A stretch of DNA of 64,000 bases from RYN-230 sp963717125 (GTDB taxonomy: Bacteria > Actinomycetota > Actinomycetes > Streptosporangiales > Streptosporangiaceae): positions 294,132 to 358,131 of the forward strand of contig CAVQVG010000004.1 of assembly GCA_963717125.1 (NCBI GenBank), read 5' to 3'. Positions 37,469-46,124 of the stretch are shown piece after piece. The position numbers and the translations under genes are program-made. Numbering within the stretch: position 1 is the first letter of the stretch; every line of letters starts with the position of its first letter. The notes beneath the pieces are model-generated. The model made no database searches. It saw only the letters and a program-made list of their open reading frames with translations, and had not been told where the DNA came from.

Positions 37469-39054
37469 CCGCGCAGGAGCAGGCCGAGCAGAACCAGGGC
37501 GGGCAGAACCAGGGCGGGCCAGCGCAGACCGGGCACCCCGAACTGACCGAGCTGCGCGCGTCCATCGAGCGCGGCGGAGCGGCGAAGTACCACGCGGCGG
37601 CCGCGGCGGCGGGCAAGATGTTCGCCCGGGACCGCATCGCCGCCCTGCTCGACGCGGGCTCATTCACCGAGGACGGGCGTTATGCCAATGTGGCCGCCGA
37701 GGGGCTGCCGGCGGATGGCGTGGTGACCGGCACCGGCCTGGTTGACGGCCGGCCGGTGGCGGTGCTGGCCAACGATTCCACGGTCAAGGCGGGCTCGTGG
37801 GGGGCGCGCACCGTCGAGAAGATCATCCGGATCATCGAGAAGGCGTACACGGCCGGGCTGCCGATGATCTACCTGGTCGACTCGGCGGGCGCGCGGATCA
37901 CCGACCAGGTGGACATGTTCCCCGGCCGCCGCGGCGCCGGGAAGATCTTCCACACTCAGGTCCGCGCGTCCGGCTCGATCCCGCAGGTGTGCGCGCTGTT
38001 CGGGCCGTCCGCCGCGGGCGGCGCGTACATCCCGGCGTTCTGCGACTACGTCGCGATGGTGGACGGCAACGCGTCCATGTACCTGGGCAGCCCGCGGATG
38101 GTCGAGATGGTGGTCCGGGAGCAGACCACGCTGGAGGAGATGGGCGGCGCGCGGATGCACTGCACCGTGTCCGGCTGCGGCCACTACCTGGCCGCGGACG
38201 AGCCGGACGCGCTGGCGGCGGTTCGCCGTTACCTGTCCTACCTGCCGGGGAACTGGCAGCTGCCGCCGCCCCCGGCCGCGGCCGCCGGGCCGGAGCCGGG
38301 CATCGACCTGGCCGCGCTGATCCCGGCCAGCGAGCGGCAGGCGTTCGACATGCGCCGGTACCTGCGCGGGCTGGTGGACCGAGGGTCGTTCTTCGAGATC
38401 CACGCGCGGTGGGCGCGCGAGCTGACCATCGGCTTCGCCCGGCTGGACGGCCAGGTGACCGGGGTGGTGGCGAACAACCCGATGTTCAAGGGCGGCGTGC
38501 TGTTCGTCGACTCGGCGGACAAGGCGACCCGGTTCATCCAGCTGTGTGACGCGTTCAACGTGCCGCTGCTGTTCCTGGCCGACGTGCCCGGCTTCATGGT
38601 CGGCACCGCGGTGGAGAAACAGGGCATCATCCGGCACGGCGCCAAGATGATCAGCGCGGTGGCCGAGGCGACCGTGCCGAAGATCTGCGTGGTCGTGCGC
38701 AAGGCGTACGGGGCCGGGCTGTACGCGATGGCCGGCCCGGGCTTCGAGCCGGACGCGACGCTGGCCCTGCCCACCGCGAAGATCGCGGTGATGGGGGCCG
38801 AGGCGGCGGTCAACGCGGTCTACTACAACAAGCTGGCCGCCATCGCCGACCCAGCCGCCCGGGAGCAGGAGACCACCCGGCTGCGGGCCGAGTACGAGGC
38901 GGACATCGACGTGCTCCGGCTGGCCAGCGAGCTGGTCGTGGACGACGTGGTGCAGCCCGCTGAGTTGCGCGGCGAGCTGATCCGCCGGTTCGCGGCGGCA
39001 GCGGGCAAGGACCGTTCGTTCGCCCGCCGCCGCCACGGCGTCACCCCGGTCTGA
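37465..39054 (+). CDS. Acyl-CoA carboxylase beta subunit (methylcrotonyl-type, AccD1-like)
   Basis: A 529-residue carboxyltransferase with the AccD1/MccB pattern: GKMFARDRIAALLDAGSFTEDG, VDSAGARITDQVDMFPGRRGAGKIFH, FGPSAAGGAYIPAFCDYVAMV, and FLADVPGFMVGTAVEKQGIIRHGAKMISAVAEATVPKICVVVRKAYGAGLYAM. The Gln/Gly-rich first 25 residues are non-conserved. In the same operon as HMG-CoA lyase and an enoyl-CoA hydratase, it most likely carboxylates 3-methylcrotonyl-CoA in leucine catabolism. It needs a biotin-carrying alpha subunit, and the nearest is the gene at 20814. Confidence 0.9.
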   Translation: MTAQEQAEQNQGGQNQGGPAQTGHPELTELRASIERGGAAKYHAAAAAAGKMFARDRIAALLDAGSFTEDGRYANVAAEGLPADGVVTGTGLVDGRPVAVLANDSTVKAGSWGARTVEKIIRIIEKAYTAGLPMIYLVDSAGARITDQVDMFPGRRGAGKIFHTQVRASGSIPQVCALFGPSAAGGAYIPAFCDYVAMVDGNASMYLGSPRMVEMVVREQTTLEEMGGARMHCTVSGCGHYLAADEPDALAAVRRYLSYLPGNWQLPPPPAAAAGPEPGIDLAALIPASERQAFDMRRYLRGLVDRGSFFEIHARWARELTIGFARLDGQVTGVVANNPMFKGGVLFVDSADKATRFIQLCDAFNVPLLFLADVPGFMVGTAVEKQGIIRHGAKMISAVAEATVPKICVVVRKAYGAGLYAMAGPGFEPDATLALPTAKIAVMGAEAAVNAVYYNKLAAIADPAAREQETTRLRAEYEADIDVLRLASELVVDDVVQPAELRGELIRRFAAAAGKDRSFARRRHGVTPV

Positions 39055-39113
39055 CCGGCGCACCCACCTGATCATCAGTTCGTGATCATGACCTGGGTGG
39101 TAACACCCGGCGC

Positions 39114-39119
39114 TACCAT
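39114..39119 (+). promoter_or_regulatory. -10 box for the OmpR-type two-component operon (leaderless)
   Basis: TACCAT ends 6 bases before the ATG at 39126. Just upstream are two TGATCAT copies (39069 and 39082 regions) that could bind a regulator. Confidence 0.48.
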
Positions 39120-39125
39120 CTGTGC

Positions 39126-39797
39126 ATGACCTGTGTTCTGCTCGCTGAGGATGACGCATCAATCTCGGAGCCGCTGGCCCGGGCGCTGCGCCGCGAGGGT
39201 TATGACGTTGACGTCTCGTCGGACGGGCCGGGGACGCTGGAAGCCGCGATGGCCGGTGGCATCGACCTGATCGTGCTGGATATCGGCCTGCCCCGGCTGG
39301 ACGGGCTCGAGGTTTGCCGGCGGCTGCGGTCCGACGGGCAGACCGTGCCGGTGCTTATCCTGACCGCGCGGGCCGACGAGGTGGACACGGTGATCGGCCT
39401 GGACGCTGGCGCCGATGACTACGTGACGAAGCCGTTCCGGCTGGCCGAGTTGCTGGCCCGGGTCCGCGCGCTGCTCCGCCGGGGCACCCCGGAGACCAGC
39501 ATCGTGCAGGGCGTACGGGTTGACGGCGACGCCCGGCGGGCCTGGATCGGGGACACGGAACTAGAGCTCACCACGAAAGAGTTTGACCTGCTGAGCGTGC
39601 TGGTGAGTGACGCGGGGAAGGTGGTCACCCGTGAGCAGATCATGCGCGAGGTCTGGGACAGCAAATGGTGGGGGTCCACCAAGACACTGGATATGCACAT
39701 CTCCTGGCTGCGCCGCAAGCTGGGCGACGACGCGCACAACCCGCGGTACATCACCACCGTGCGCGGCGTGGGCTTCCGCTTCGAGCGGGGTGACTGA
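39126..39797 (+). CDS. OmpR-family response regulator
   Basis: A 223-residue regulator. The receiver has acidic residues EDD (8-10), phosphoacceptor Asp52 in IVLDIGLPRLDG, Thr in LILTARAD, and Lys in DDYVTKPFRLAELLARVRALLRR. The winged-helix output domain contains LTTKEFDLLSVLVSDAGKVVTREQIMREVW and the recognition helix STKTLDMHISWLRRKLGD, ending in ITTVRGVGFRF. It pairs with the kinase gene 61 bases downstream. Targets are unknown. Confidence 0.93.
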   Translation: MTCVLLAEDDASISEPLARALRREGYDVDVSSDGPGTLEAAMAGGIDLIVLDIGLPRLDGLEVCRRLRSDGQTVPVLILTARADEVDTVIGLDAGADDYVTKPFRLAELLARVRALLRRGTPETSIVQGVRVDGDARRAWIGDTELELTTKEFDLLSVLVSDAGKVVTREQIMREVWDSKWWGSTKTLDMHISWLRRKLGDDAHNPRYITTVRGVGFRFERGD

Positions 39798-39858
39798 CCG
39801 CATCCTGGTGCCCGCCAGGGCGGCCAGGGCTGCCCAGGCCGTCCCGGGACACTGAGCC

Positions 39859-41139
39859 GTGCGCCGTCGCCTGCTGGTCTCCACCCTGGTGGTGGCGGTG
39901 ACGGCTGTCCTGCTGCTGGGCATCCCGCTGGCCTTCGTGCTCAGCCGGCTGCAGATCAGCGCGGCGCAGGCACAGGTCAAGCGGGATGCCACCACGGTGG
40001 CCAAGACGCTGCAGGACCGGGTCAACTCGGGCCTGCCGGCCGACGTGGCCGAGGCCGCGGCGGCGGCCAAGTCGCTGCCCGACCGGTACATCAGCATCCG
40101 GCAGGACGGGCTGCACGAGTTCAGCATCGGCGATCCGCCGGAGCGGGGTGCCATCGTCAAGGTGGCGGTGACCAGGGACTTCCGGGTCACCGTGGCGGCC
40201 GACGAGTCGGTCGAGTATGGGCGGCTGACCGGGGCGCTGATCCTGATCGGCGCGCTCGCGCTGGCCGCGGTGGCGGTCGCGGTGGCGCTGGCCATGCTGC
40301 AGGCCCGGCGGCTGACCCGGCCGCTGGAAGAACTGGCCAGCGCGGCCGACCGGCTCGGCTCGGGTGACGCGCGCCCGCTCGGCCGCCGGTACGGCGTGCC
40401 CGAGCTGGACCGGCTGGCCGAGGGGCTGGACGGCTCGGCGCGGCGGATCACCGACCTGCTGTCCGCGGAACGGGACTTCGCCGCGGACGCCTCGCATCAG
40501 CTGCGCACCCCGCTGACCGCGCTGTCCATGCGGCTGGAGGAGATGATCGCCGCCGCCGGGGACTCTGACGTGGTCCGGGAGGAGGGCGCGGCCGCGCTGG
40601 CGCAGACCGAGCGGCTGGCCGACGTGGTCAGCCAGCTGCTCGGCCGGACCCGGCGGGCCAGCCGCGGGGTGCCGTCGCTGATCGCCATCGACGACGTGAT
40701 CGCGCAGCAGGTCATCGAGTGGGATCCGGCGTTCCGCCGCGCGAACCGCAAGCTGGAGGTGGCCGGGGAGAAGGGGCTGTCCGCCTACATCACCCCGGGC
40801 GCCCTGGGCCAGGTCATCGCCACCCTGCTGGACAACGCGCTGGTACACGGGGCGGGCACGGTCACCATCCGCACTTCGCGCACGCCCAAGTCGGTGGTGG
40901 TGGAAGTGCGCGACGAGGGCAAGGGCGTACCGCACGAGCTGGTGCCGCGCATCTTCGAGCGCAACGTCAGCGGGCGGCCCGGCGGCACCGGGCTGGGCCT
41001 GGCCCTGGCCCGCGACGTGGCCACCGCGGACGGCGCCAACGTGGTACTGGTCCGGCCGCGGCCTGCGGTGTTCGCCGTGTTCCTGCCGCGCGGCCTGCGC
41101 GGCAGCGAGGAACCGCCGGTGGTCGCCGGCCCCGCCTGA
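39859..41139 (+). CDS. Sensor histidine kinase (HAMP, HisKA)
   Basis: A 426-residue kinase. A first membrane helix (LLVSTLVVAVTAVLLLGIPL) and a short extracellular domain precede a second helix (LILIGALALAAVAVAVALAML) and a HAMP linker. The phosphoacceptor is His213 in FAADASHQLRTPLTALSMRLEEM. The ATPase domain has NALVHGAG (N box), VRDEGKGVP (G1) and PGGTGLGLALARDVA (G2). It should phosphorylate the response regulator just upstream. The GTG start at 39859 is the only one giving the complete first helix. Its stop almost touches the convergent permease gene. Confidence 0.9.
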   Translation: MRRRLLVSTLVVAVTAVLLLGIPLAFVLSRLQISAAQAQVKRDATTVAKTLQDRVNSGLPADVAEAAAAAKSLPDRYISIRQDGLHEFSIGDPPERGAIVKVAVTRDFRVTVAADESVEYGRLTGALILIGALALAAVAVAVALAMLQARRLTRPLEELASAADRLGSGDARPLGRRYGVPELDRLAEGLDGSARRITDLLSAERDFAADASHQLRTPLTALSMRLEEMIAAAGDSDVVREEGAAALAQTERLADVVSQLLGRTRRASRGVPSLIAIDDVIAQQVIEWDPAFRRANRKLEVAGEKGLSAYITPGALGQVIATLLDNALVHGAGTVTIRTSRTPKSVVVEVRDEGKGVPHELVPRIFERNVSGRPGGTGLGLALARDVATADGANVVLVRPRPAVFAVFLPRGLRGSEEPPVVAGPA

Positions 41140-41140
41140 G

Positions 41141-42595
41141 TCAGGTCGTCGCGACCGCGGCAGGCTGCCGACCCCCAGCGATCGCGTGCCAGGTCAGGTA
41201 GATGACCGCGGTGATGACGAAGCCGGCCTCGAAGGTGAGGTCGCCCACCGACGGGACGTGCGTGGGGACCACGCCTTTGTACTCGGTCTGGTTGGAGAAC
41301 AGCACGATCGACACGACGACGCCGACCACCATGGACACCGGGCCGGCCCAGTTGGTGTAGTTCTTGTCGAACAGCAGCTTCTCCATCTGCCGGTAGTCCT
41401 GGCCCCGGCGCAGGAACTGGTCGCAGAACATGACGGCCAGCCACGGCGCGATCCAGTACGCGATGACCAGCAGGAAGTTCTCGTACTTGGTGCCCGCGTC
41501 GTGCAGCCCGGTCAGCGCGACGATGAAGCCGATCACGCCGAACACCAGGGCGACGATGGCCCGGCGCAGCGCCAGCGGCAGCCGGATGCCCAGCGCGGTG
41601 AAGGACAGCGCGCCGGAGTAGATGTTCAGCACGTTGGCGGCGACCGCGCCGAGCGCGATGGCCAGCAGGGTGAGGTCGGCCAGCGCGGTCGGCAGGTGCC
41701 CGGTGAACGCGCCGGTCGGGTTGCTGTTGATCGCGCCGATGCCGGTCACCGTGGCCGACGCGGCCCCGGCCGCTTCGAGCAGCACGCAGGACACGAACAC
41801 GCCCAGGCCGGACCACCAGGCGATGGCCGCCTTGCTGGTGTCCGGCTTGAAGTAGCGGGTGTAGTCCGACGCGTACGGGTTCCAGCCGACCGCGTAGCCG
41901 AACGCGGCGCCCAGGGTGAGCGTGAAGCCACCGATCCCGCCGCCGTGCGACGGGGCGCCCGGGCTGGACTTGGTGAAGATCCAGACCGTGGCGACCACGA
42001 AGATGATGGCCAGCACCGGGAACGCGTACCGCTCGAACGCGTGCACCAGGTTGTGCCCGAAGAACGCGATCACGATCTGCGCCACCACGATGATCACCAG
42101 GCAGAGCCACTTGGGCAGGTGGGTCAGCGTGTTCAGCGCGAACGTGCCGCTCACGCTGTTCACCGCGAACCAGCCGATGCCGGCGGTGATCGAGTTCAGC
42201 CCGGCGGGCAGCGCGTTGCCCCAGTAACCGAAGCCGAGCCGGGAGATCACCATCTGCGGCACACCGTGCGACGGGCCCTCGGCGCCGAGCAGGCCCTGGG
42301 TGACCGAGCCGAGCCCGGTGCCGATCACGATGGCCAGCAGCGCCTGCCAGAAGTTCAGCCCGAAGAACGCGATCCCGATCACGCCGACGAACACGGTGGC
42401 GAACTCGAAGTTCGGCGAGGTCCAGGTCCAGAACAGCTGGAGTGGCTTGCCGTGCCGCTCGTTCAGCGGGATGAACTCGGCGCCGCCGGGTTCGATCGCC
42501 GCGACCTTGGTGCCGTACTCACCCTCGCGGATGACGACGCCGGGCGGTGGCTCGGCCTCGAGGACCGGGCTCTGCTCTTGCTCAGGTGCCGACAT
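41141..42595 (-). CDS. NCS1-type purine/cytosine permease
   Basis: A 484-residue membrane protein with about 12 hydrophobic segments of the nucleobase:cation symporter-1 family. The N-terminal FIPLNERHGKPLQLFWTWTSPNFEFATVFVGVIG and the GPSHGVPQMVISRLGFGYWGNALPAGLNSITAGIGW region are family marks. WNPYASDYTRYF near residue 240 matches the conserved substrate-loop motif of CodB/Fcy-like carriers. It would import a purine, pyrimidine or related compound. AAGGAGCA lies before the ATG. It converges with the kinase gene and is divergent from purK. Confidence 0.88.
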   Translation of the reverse strand: MSAPEQEQSPVLEAEPPPGVVIREGEYGTKVAAIEPGGAEFIPLNERHGKPLQLFWTWTSPNFEFATVFVGVIGIAFFGLNFWQALLAIVIGTGLGSVTQGLLGAEGPSHGVPQMVISRLGFGYWGNALPAGLNSITAGIGWFAVNSVSGTFALNTLTHLPKWLCLVIIVVAQIVIAFFGHNLVHAFERYAFPVLAIIFVVATVWIFTKSSPGAPSHGGGIGGFTLTLGAAFGYAVGWNPYASDYTRYFKPDTSKAAIAWWSGLGVFVSCVLLEAAGAASATVTGIGAINSNPTGAFTGHLPTALADLTLLAIALGAVAANVLNIYSGALSFTALGIRLPLALRRAIVALVFGVIGFIVALTGLHDAGTKYENFLLVIAYWIAPWLAVMFCDQFLRRGQDYRQMEKLLFDKNYTNWAGPVSMVVGVVVSIVLFSNQTEYKGVVPTHVPSVGDLTFEAGFVITAVIYLTWHAIAGGRQPAAVATT

Positions 42596-42809
42596 CGGCG
42601 TGCTCCTTATGGCCTAGTGCGTGTCGGTCGCCTGCGGCCGGGCCGACATCCCAGGTGGACGCGCTGATGATAAATCGTGCGATGATCGGGAGTTGTTTCC
42701 AGTGCGTTAAATATCCCGTGGCCGTCCCGTACTGACAAGCGCCGATTCCGCAGGGTGCCCGGCGTCCGGGTGCCTGTGGCGGCCGCGTGCGGGCCGGGCT
42801 CCTGCCTCG

Positions 42810-42815
42810 TAGGCT
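42810..42815 (+). promoter_or_regulatory. -10 box for purK (leaderless)
   Basis: TAGGCT ends 7 bases before the GTG at 42823; no ribosome-binding sequence is present. No PurR-like or guanine-riboswitch element is evident in 42596-42809. Confidence 0.48.
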
Positions 42816-42822
42816 ACGGCGG

Positions 42823-43999
42823 GTGACCGATGATCAGGACGCCAGGTCCCCCTTCCCCGTCGTGGGCATGGTCGGCGCCGGGCAGCTGGCCCGGATGACG
42901 TACCAGGCGTCCATCCCGCTCGGGATCGGGTTCCGCGTGCTGGCCGATACCGCGGCGGACAGCGCGGCCCAGGTCTGCCCGGACGTGCGGCTCGGCGACT
43001 ACCGCAACCTGGACGATCTGCTGGCGTTCGCGGCTGGCTGCGACGTGGTCACGTTCGACCACGAGCACGTGCCGGGGGAGCACCTGGCCGCGCTGGCGGC
43101 GGCCGGGGTACGGCTGGCCCCGGACGGCGCCGCGCTCCGCTACACCCAGGACAAACTGGCCATGCGGGAGGAACTGACCCGGCTGGGCGTGCCCTGCCCC
43201 CGGTTCGCCGCGGTGGCCGACGAGGCCGACGTGGCCCGGTTCGCGGCGCAGGCCGGCTGGCCGGTCGTGCTCAAGGCGGTCAGCGGCGGCTACGACGGGC
43301 GCGGCGTGTGGGTGTGCGACGACGCGGTGGCCGCCGCGGAGGTGCTGGCGCACGGCATCGCGCTGCTGGCCGAGGAGTACGTGCCATTCCAGCGGGAGCT
43401 GGCCGCGCTGGTGGCCCGGTCGCCGCACCGGCAGGGCGCGGCCTACCCGGTGGTGGAGACAGTGCAGCGGGACGGCGTCTGCCACGAGGTGCTCGCCCCC
43501 GCCCCGGGGCTGACCGCGAGGCTCGCCGAGGACGCGCAGCGGCTCGCCCTGGAGATCGCCGACGCGCTCGGCGTGACCGGGCTGCTGGCCGTGGAGCTGT
43601 TCGAGGCCCTGCGGGCTGCTGGTCAACGAGCTGGCCATGCGGCCGCACAACAGCGGGCACTGGACCATCGAGGGCGCCCGCACGTCACAGTTCGAGCAGC
43701 ACCTGCGGGCCGTGCTCGACCTGCCGCTCGGCGCGCCGCAGCCTGCTGCTGGGCAGACCGTGATGGTCAACGTGTTCGGCGGCCAGGACGCGGATCTCTA
43801 CGACAAGTTCATCCACGTGATGGCGGCCGATCCCGGGGTGAAGGTGCACCTGTACGGCAAGGCGGTTCGGCCCGGCCGGAAGATCGGCCACGTCACGGTG
43901 ACCGGTAGCGGGATCGGCGAGGAGAACCTCCTCGCGCTGCGCGACCGGGCGCTGCGCGCGGCCAGCTACCTGGCGACCGGTAAGGAGCGGGGCGAGTGA
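42823..43999 (+). CDS. purK: N5-carboxyaminoimidazole ribonucleotide synthase, frameshifted
   Basis: PurK converts AIR, ATP and bicarbonate to N5-CAIR in purine synthesis. The frame from 42823 has VGMVGAGQLARMTYQ, VVTFDHEHVP, YTQDKLAMREEL and the ATP-grasp VVLKAVSGGYDGRGVWV up to LLAVELFEA. The protein then continues in the +1 frame with LLVNELAMRPHNSGHWTIEGARTSQFEQHLRAV through LLALRDRALRAASYLATG. The switch lies within 43606-43613 (GCCCTGCGG). All conserved motifs survive on both sides, so a single indel, real or a sequencing error, is the simplest explanation. The gene overlaps purE by 4 bases. The GTG at 42823 is preferred to one at 42787. Confidence 0.85.
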
Positions 44000-44550
44000 G
44001 CGAGTTCACGGGGTCCGGCGGGCCTGTCGTGGGGGTGGTGATGGGCAGCGACTCGGACTGGCCGGTGATGGAGGCGGCGGCCGCCGCGCTGGCTGAGTTC
44101 GATGTGCCGTACGAGGCGGATGTGGTGTCCGCGCACCGGATGCCGCACGAGATGATCAGCTACGGCGCGGCCGCGGCCGACCGTGGCCTCCGGGTCATCA
44201 TCGCCGGGGCGGGCGGGGCGGCGCACCTGCCCGGCATGCTGGCCGCGGTGACCCCGCTGCCCGTCATCGGGGTCCCGGTGCCGCTCAAGCACCTGGACGG
44301 GCTCGACTCGCTGCTGTCCATCGTGCAGATGCCGGCCGGGGTCCCGGTGGCCACCGTGGCGGTCGGCGCGGCCCGGAACGCGGGCCTGCTCGCGGTGCGC
44401 ATCCTCGGCGTGGGCGACCCGGCGCTGCGCGCCCGGATGACCGCCTTCCAGCAGGGCCTGCGGGACGTCGCGCAGGCCAAGGGGGCGGCGCTGCGGGACC
44501 GCCTGGGCGATCCGGCCGACCCGGGCCTACCATCGAGTAATGAGCTCTGA
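43996..44550 (+). CDS. purE: N5-carboxyaminoimidazole ribonucleotide mutase
   Basis: A 184-residue class I PurE, which moves the carboxyl of N5-CAIR to carbon 4. It has VVMGSDSDWPVM, VVSAHRMPHEM, the glycine-rich IIAGAGGAAHLPGMLAA and KHLDGLDSLLSIVQMPAGVPVATVAVG. The GTG overlaps the purK stop (GTGA), so the two consecutive steps are coupled. The last 11 bases overlap the acyl-CoA dehydrogenase start. Confidence 0.94.
   Translation: MSEFTGSGGPVVGVVMGSDSDWPVMEAAAAALAEFDVPYEADVVSAHRMPHEMISYGAAAADRGLRVIIAGAGGAAHLPGMLAAVTPLPVIGVPVPLKHLDGLDSLLSIVQMPAGVPVATVAVGAARNAGLLAVRILGVGDPALRARMTAFQQGLRDVAQAKGAALRDRLGDPADPGLPSSNEL
44528..44533 (+). promoter_or_regulatory. -10 box for the acyl-CoA dehydrogenase gene, inside purE
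   Basis: TACCAT ends 6 bases before the ATG at 44540. It lies within the purE coding end, so the dehydrogenase may have its own leaderless promoter besides read-through. Confidence 0.42.
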
Positions 44551-45712
44551 CTTCCCTGCCTTTGCCCTGTCCGAGGAACACGAGGCGCTGCGTGCGGCCA
44601 TCCGCGAGCTGGCCGATGACAAGATCGCACCGCGGGCGGCCGAGGTGGACGAGTCAGCGGAGTTCCCCTGGGACGTGTTCGAGGCCTTGGCCAAGGCGGA
44701 CTTCGCCGCGGTGCACATCCCCGAGGCCTACGGCGGCGCGGGCGCGGACGCCATCGCCACCGCGATCGTGATCGAGGAGGTGGCCCGGGCCTGCGCGTCG
44801 TCCTCACTGATCCCGGCGGTGAACAAGCTGGGCACGGTCCCGCTGCTGCTGGTGGGCTCGGAGGAGCTGAAGCAGCGGTTCCTGCCCCCGGTGGCCCGCG
44901 GTGAGGCGATGTTCTCCTACGCGCTGTCCGAGCCTGAGGCCGGCCTCGACGCTGCCGCGATGAGCACCCGCGCGGTGCGTAACGGCGAGACCTACATTCT
45001 TAACGGAACCAAGCGGTGGATCACGAATGCCGGGGTGTCGCAGTTTTACACCGTGATGGCGGTGACCGACCCGGGGGCCGGGGCCAACGGCATCTCCGCG
45101 TTCGTCGTGGACAAAGATGACCCGGGTTTCTCGTTTGGCGCCCCGGAGCACAAGCTCGGCATCAAGGGGTCACCGACCCGGGAGCTGTACTTCGACGACT
45201 GCGTGATTCCGGCCGACCGGATCATCGGCGCGGAGGGGACCGGGTTCAAGACCGCGCTGGCCACCCTGGACCACACCCGGGTCACCATCGCCGCGCAGGC
45301 GATCGGCATTGCCCAGGGCGCGCTGGATTACGCCACCGGATATGTCCAGGAACGCCGCCAGTTCGGCCAGGCCATCGCGGAATTCCAGGGCATCCAGTTC
45401 ATGCTGGCCGACATGGCCATGAAGGTCGAGGCGGCCCGCCAGCTCACCTACGCGGCGGCGGCCAAGTCGGAGCGGGCCATGGCCGGTGACCGGAGCCCGG
45501 ACCTGACGTTCTTCTCCTCGGCCTGCAAGTGCTTCGCGTCGGACGTGGCCATGGAGGTAACCACCGACGCGGTTCAGTTGCTCGGCGGCTATGGGTACGT
45601 CAAGGACTACCCGGTGGAGCGGATGATGCGCGACGCCAAGATCACCCAGATCTACGAGGGCACCAACCAGATCCAGCGCGTCGTCATGGCCCGGCAGCTC
45701 CTCAAAGGCTGA
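44540..45712 (+). CDS. Acyl-CoA dehydrogenase
   Basis: A 390-residue FAD enzyme that oxidises an acyl-CoA to the 2-enoyl-CoA. Features include YALSEPEAGLDAAAM (flavin loop), NGTKRWITNAGVS, the middle beta domain, RRQFGQAIAEFQGIQFMLADM, and the catalytic base region LLGGYGYVKDYPVERMMRDAKITQIYEGTNQIQR with Glu in YEGT. This is the short/branched-chain type. Together with the carboxyltransferase, hydratase and lyase it fits acyl-CoA breakdown. A strong terminator follows. Confidence 0.92.
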   Translation: MSSDFPAFALSEEHEALRAAIRELADDKIAPRAAEVDESAEFPWDVFEALAKADFAAVHIPEAYGGAGADAIATAIVIEEVARACASSSLIPAVNKLGTVPLLLVGSEELKQRFLPPVARGEAMFSYALSEPEAGLDAAAMSTRAVRNGETYILNGTKRWITNAGVSQFYTVMAVTDPGAGANGISAFVVDKDDPGFSFGAPEHKLGIKGSPTRELYFDDCVIPADRIIGAEGTGFKTALATLDHTRVTIAAQAIGIAQGALDYATGYVQERRQFGQAIAEFQGIQFMLADMAMKVEAARQLTYAAAAKSERAMAGDRSPDLTFFSSACKCFASDVAMEVTTDAVQLLGGYGYVKDYPVERMMRDAKITQIYEGTNQIQRVVMARQLLKG

Positions 45713-45757
45713 ATTCAGACCGCTGACCTGCGGTTTCGCGAACCTATCTCGCATGAA

Positions 45758-45799
45758 ACGGGCCGCCAGACCCACGAGTCTGGCGGCCCGTTCTTTGTC
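45758..45799 (+). terminator. Strong terminator after the acyl-CoA dehydrogenase
   Basis: ACGGGCCGCCAGA (45758-45770) pairs perfectly with TCTGGCGGCCCGT (45779-45791) around an 8-base loop and is followed by TCTTTGT. This is a canonical intrinsic terminator. Confidence 0.9.
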
Positions 45800-46111
45800 C
45801 TGATTGTCCGGTTGATGCCGGTTATTTCCCGTCGTTTCCGGGCCGCGTGCTGAATCGGTGCTGACGCCTAGCGCTACTAGGCATGCCGATTTGTCCTGGT
45901 CAGAGGTCCCGAGAACGGGTGTCGGCGCGACCCGGTGCTGAGTCCGGACATGTAGCGGACGGTGAAGGAGCGGTTCACCGGACTCCTTGCCCCTTTTCTA
46001 CAATTCAGCCTGAGCGGACGCGCTTTTCGGGATGAGGTCAGAACGCCCCGCGGATCTGTGCGGGGAGGAGCTGCCTGCGTGTTAATCGGTTGCTGGAGCT
46101 GTTGCTTTAAG
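45800..46111. other. Intergenic region with small palindromes
   Basis: No gene is seen. GCCTAG/CTAGGC (45866-45871, 45877-45882) and CGGTGAA/TTCACCG (45960-45966, 45974-45980) are short perfect inverted repeats. The region marks the change from core genes to accessory DNA. Confidence 0.5.
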
Positions 46112-46117
46112 TAGCCT
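46112..46117 (+). promoter_or_regulatory. -10 box for the PIN-domain gene (leaderless)
   Basis: TAGCCT ends 7 bases before the GTG at 46125, without a ribosome-binding sequence. Confidence 0.42.
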
Positions 46118-46124
46118 GAGGCGC

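Noticed and set aside
42596..42822. Purine riboswitch or PurR site before purK
   Set aside because: No conserved purine aptamer core or paired PUR-box was recognisable; purK looks leaderless.
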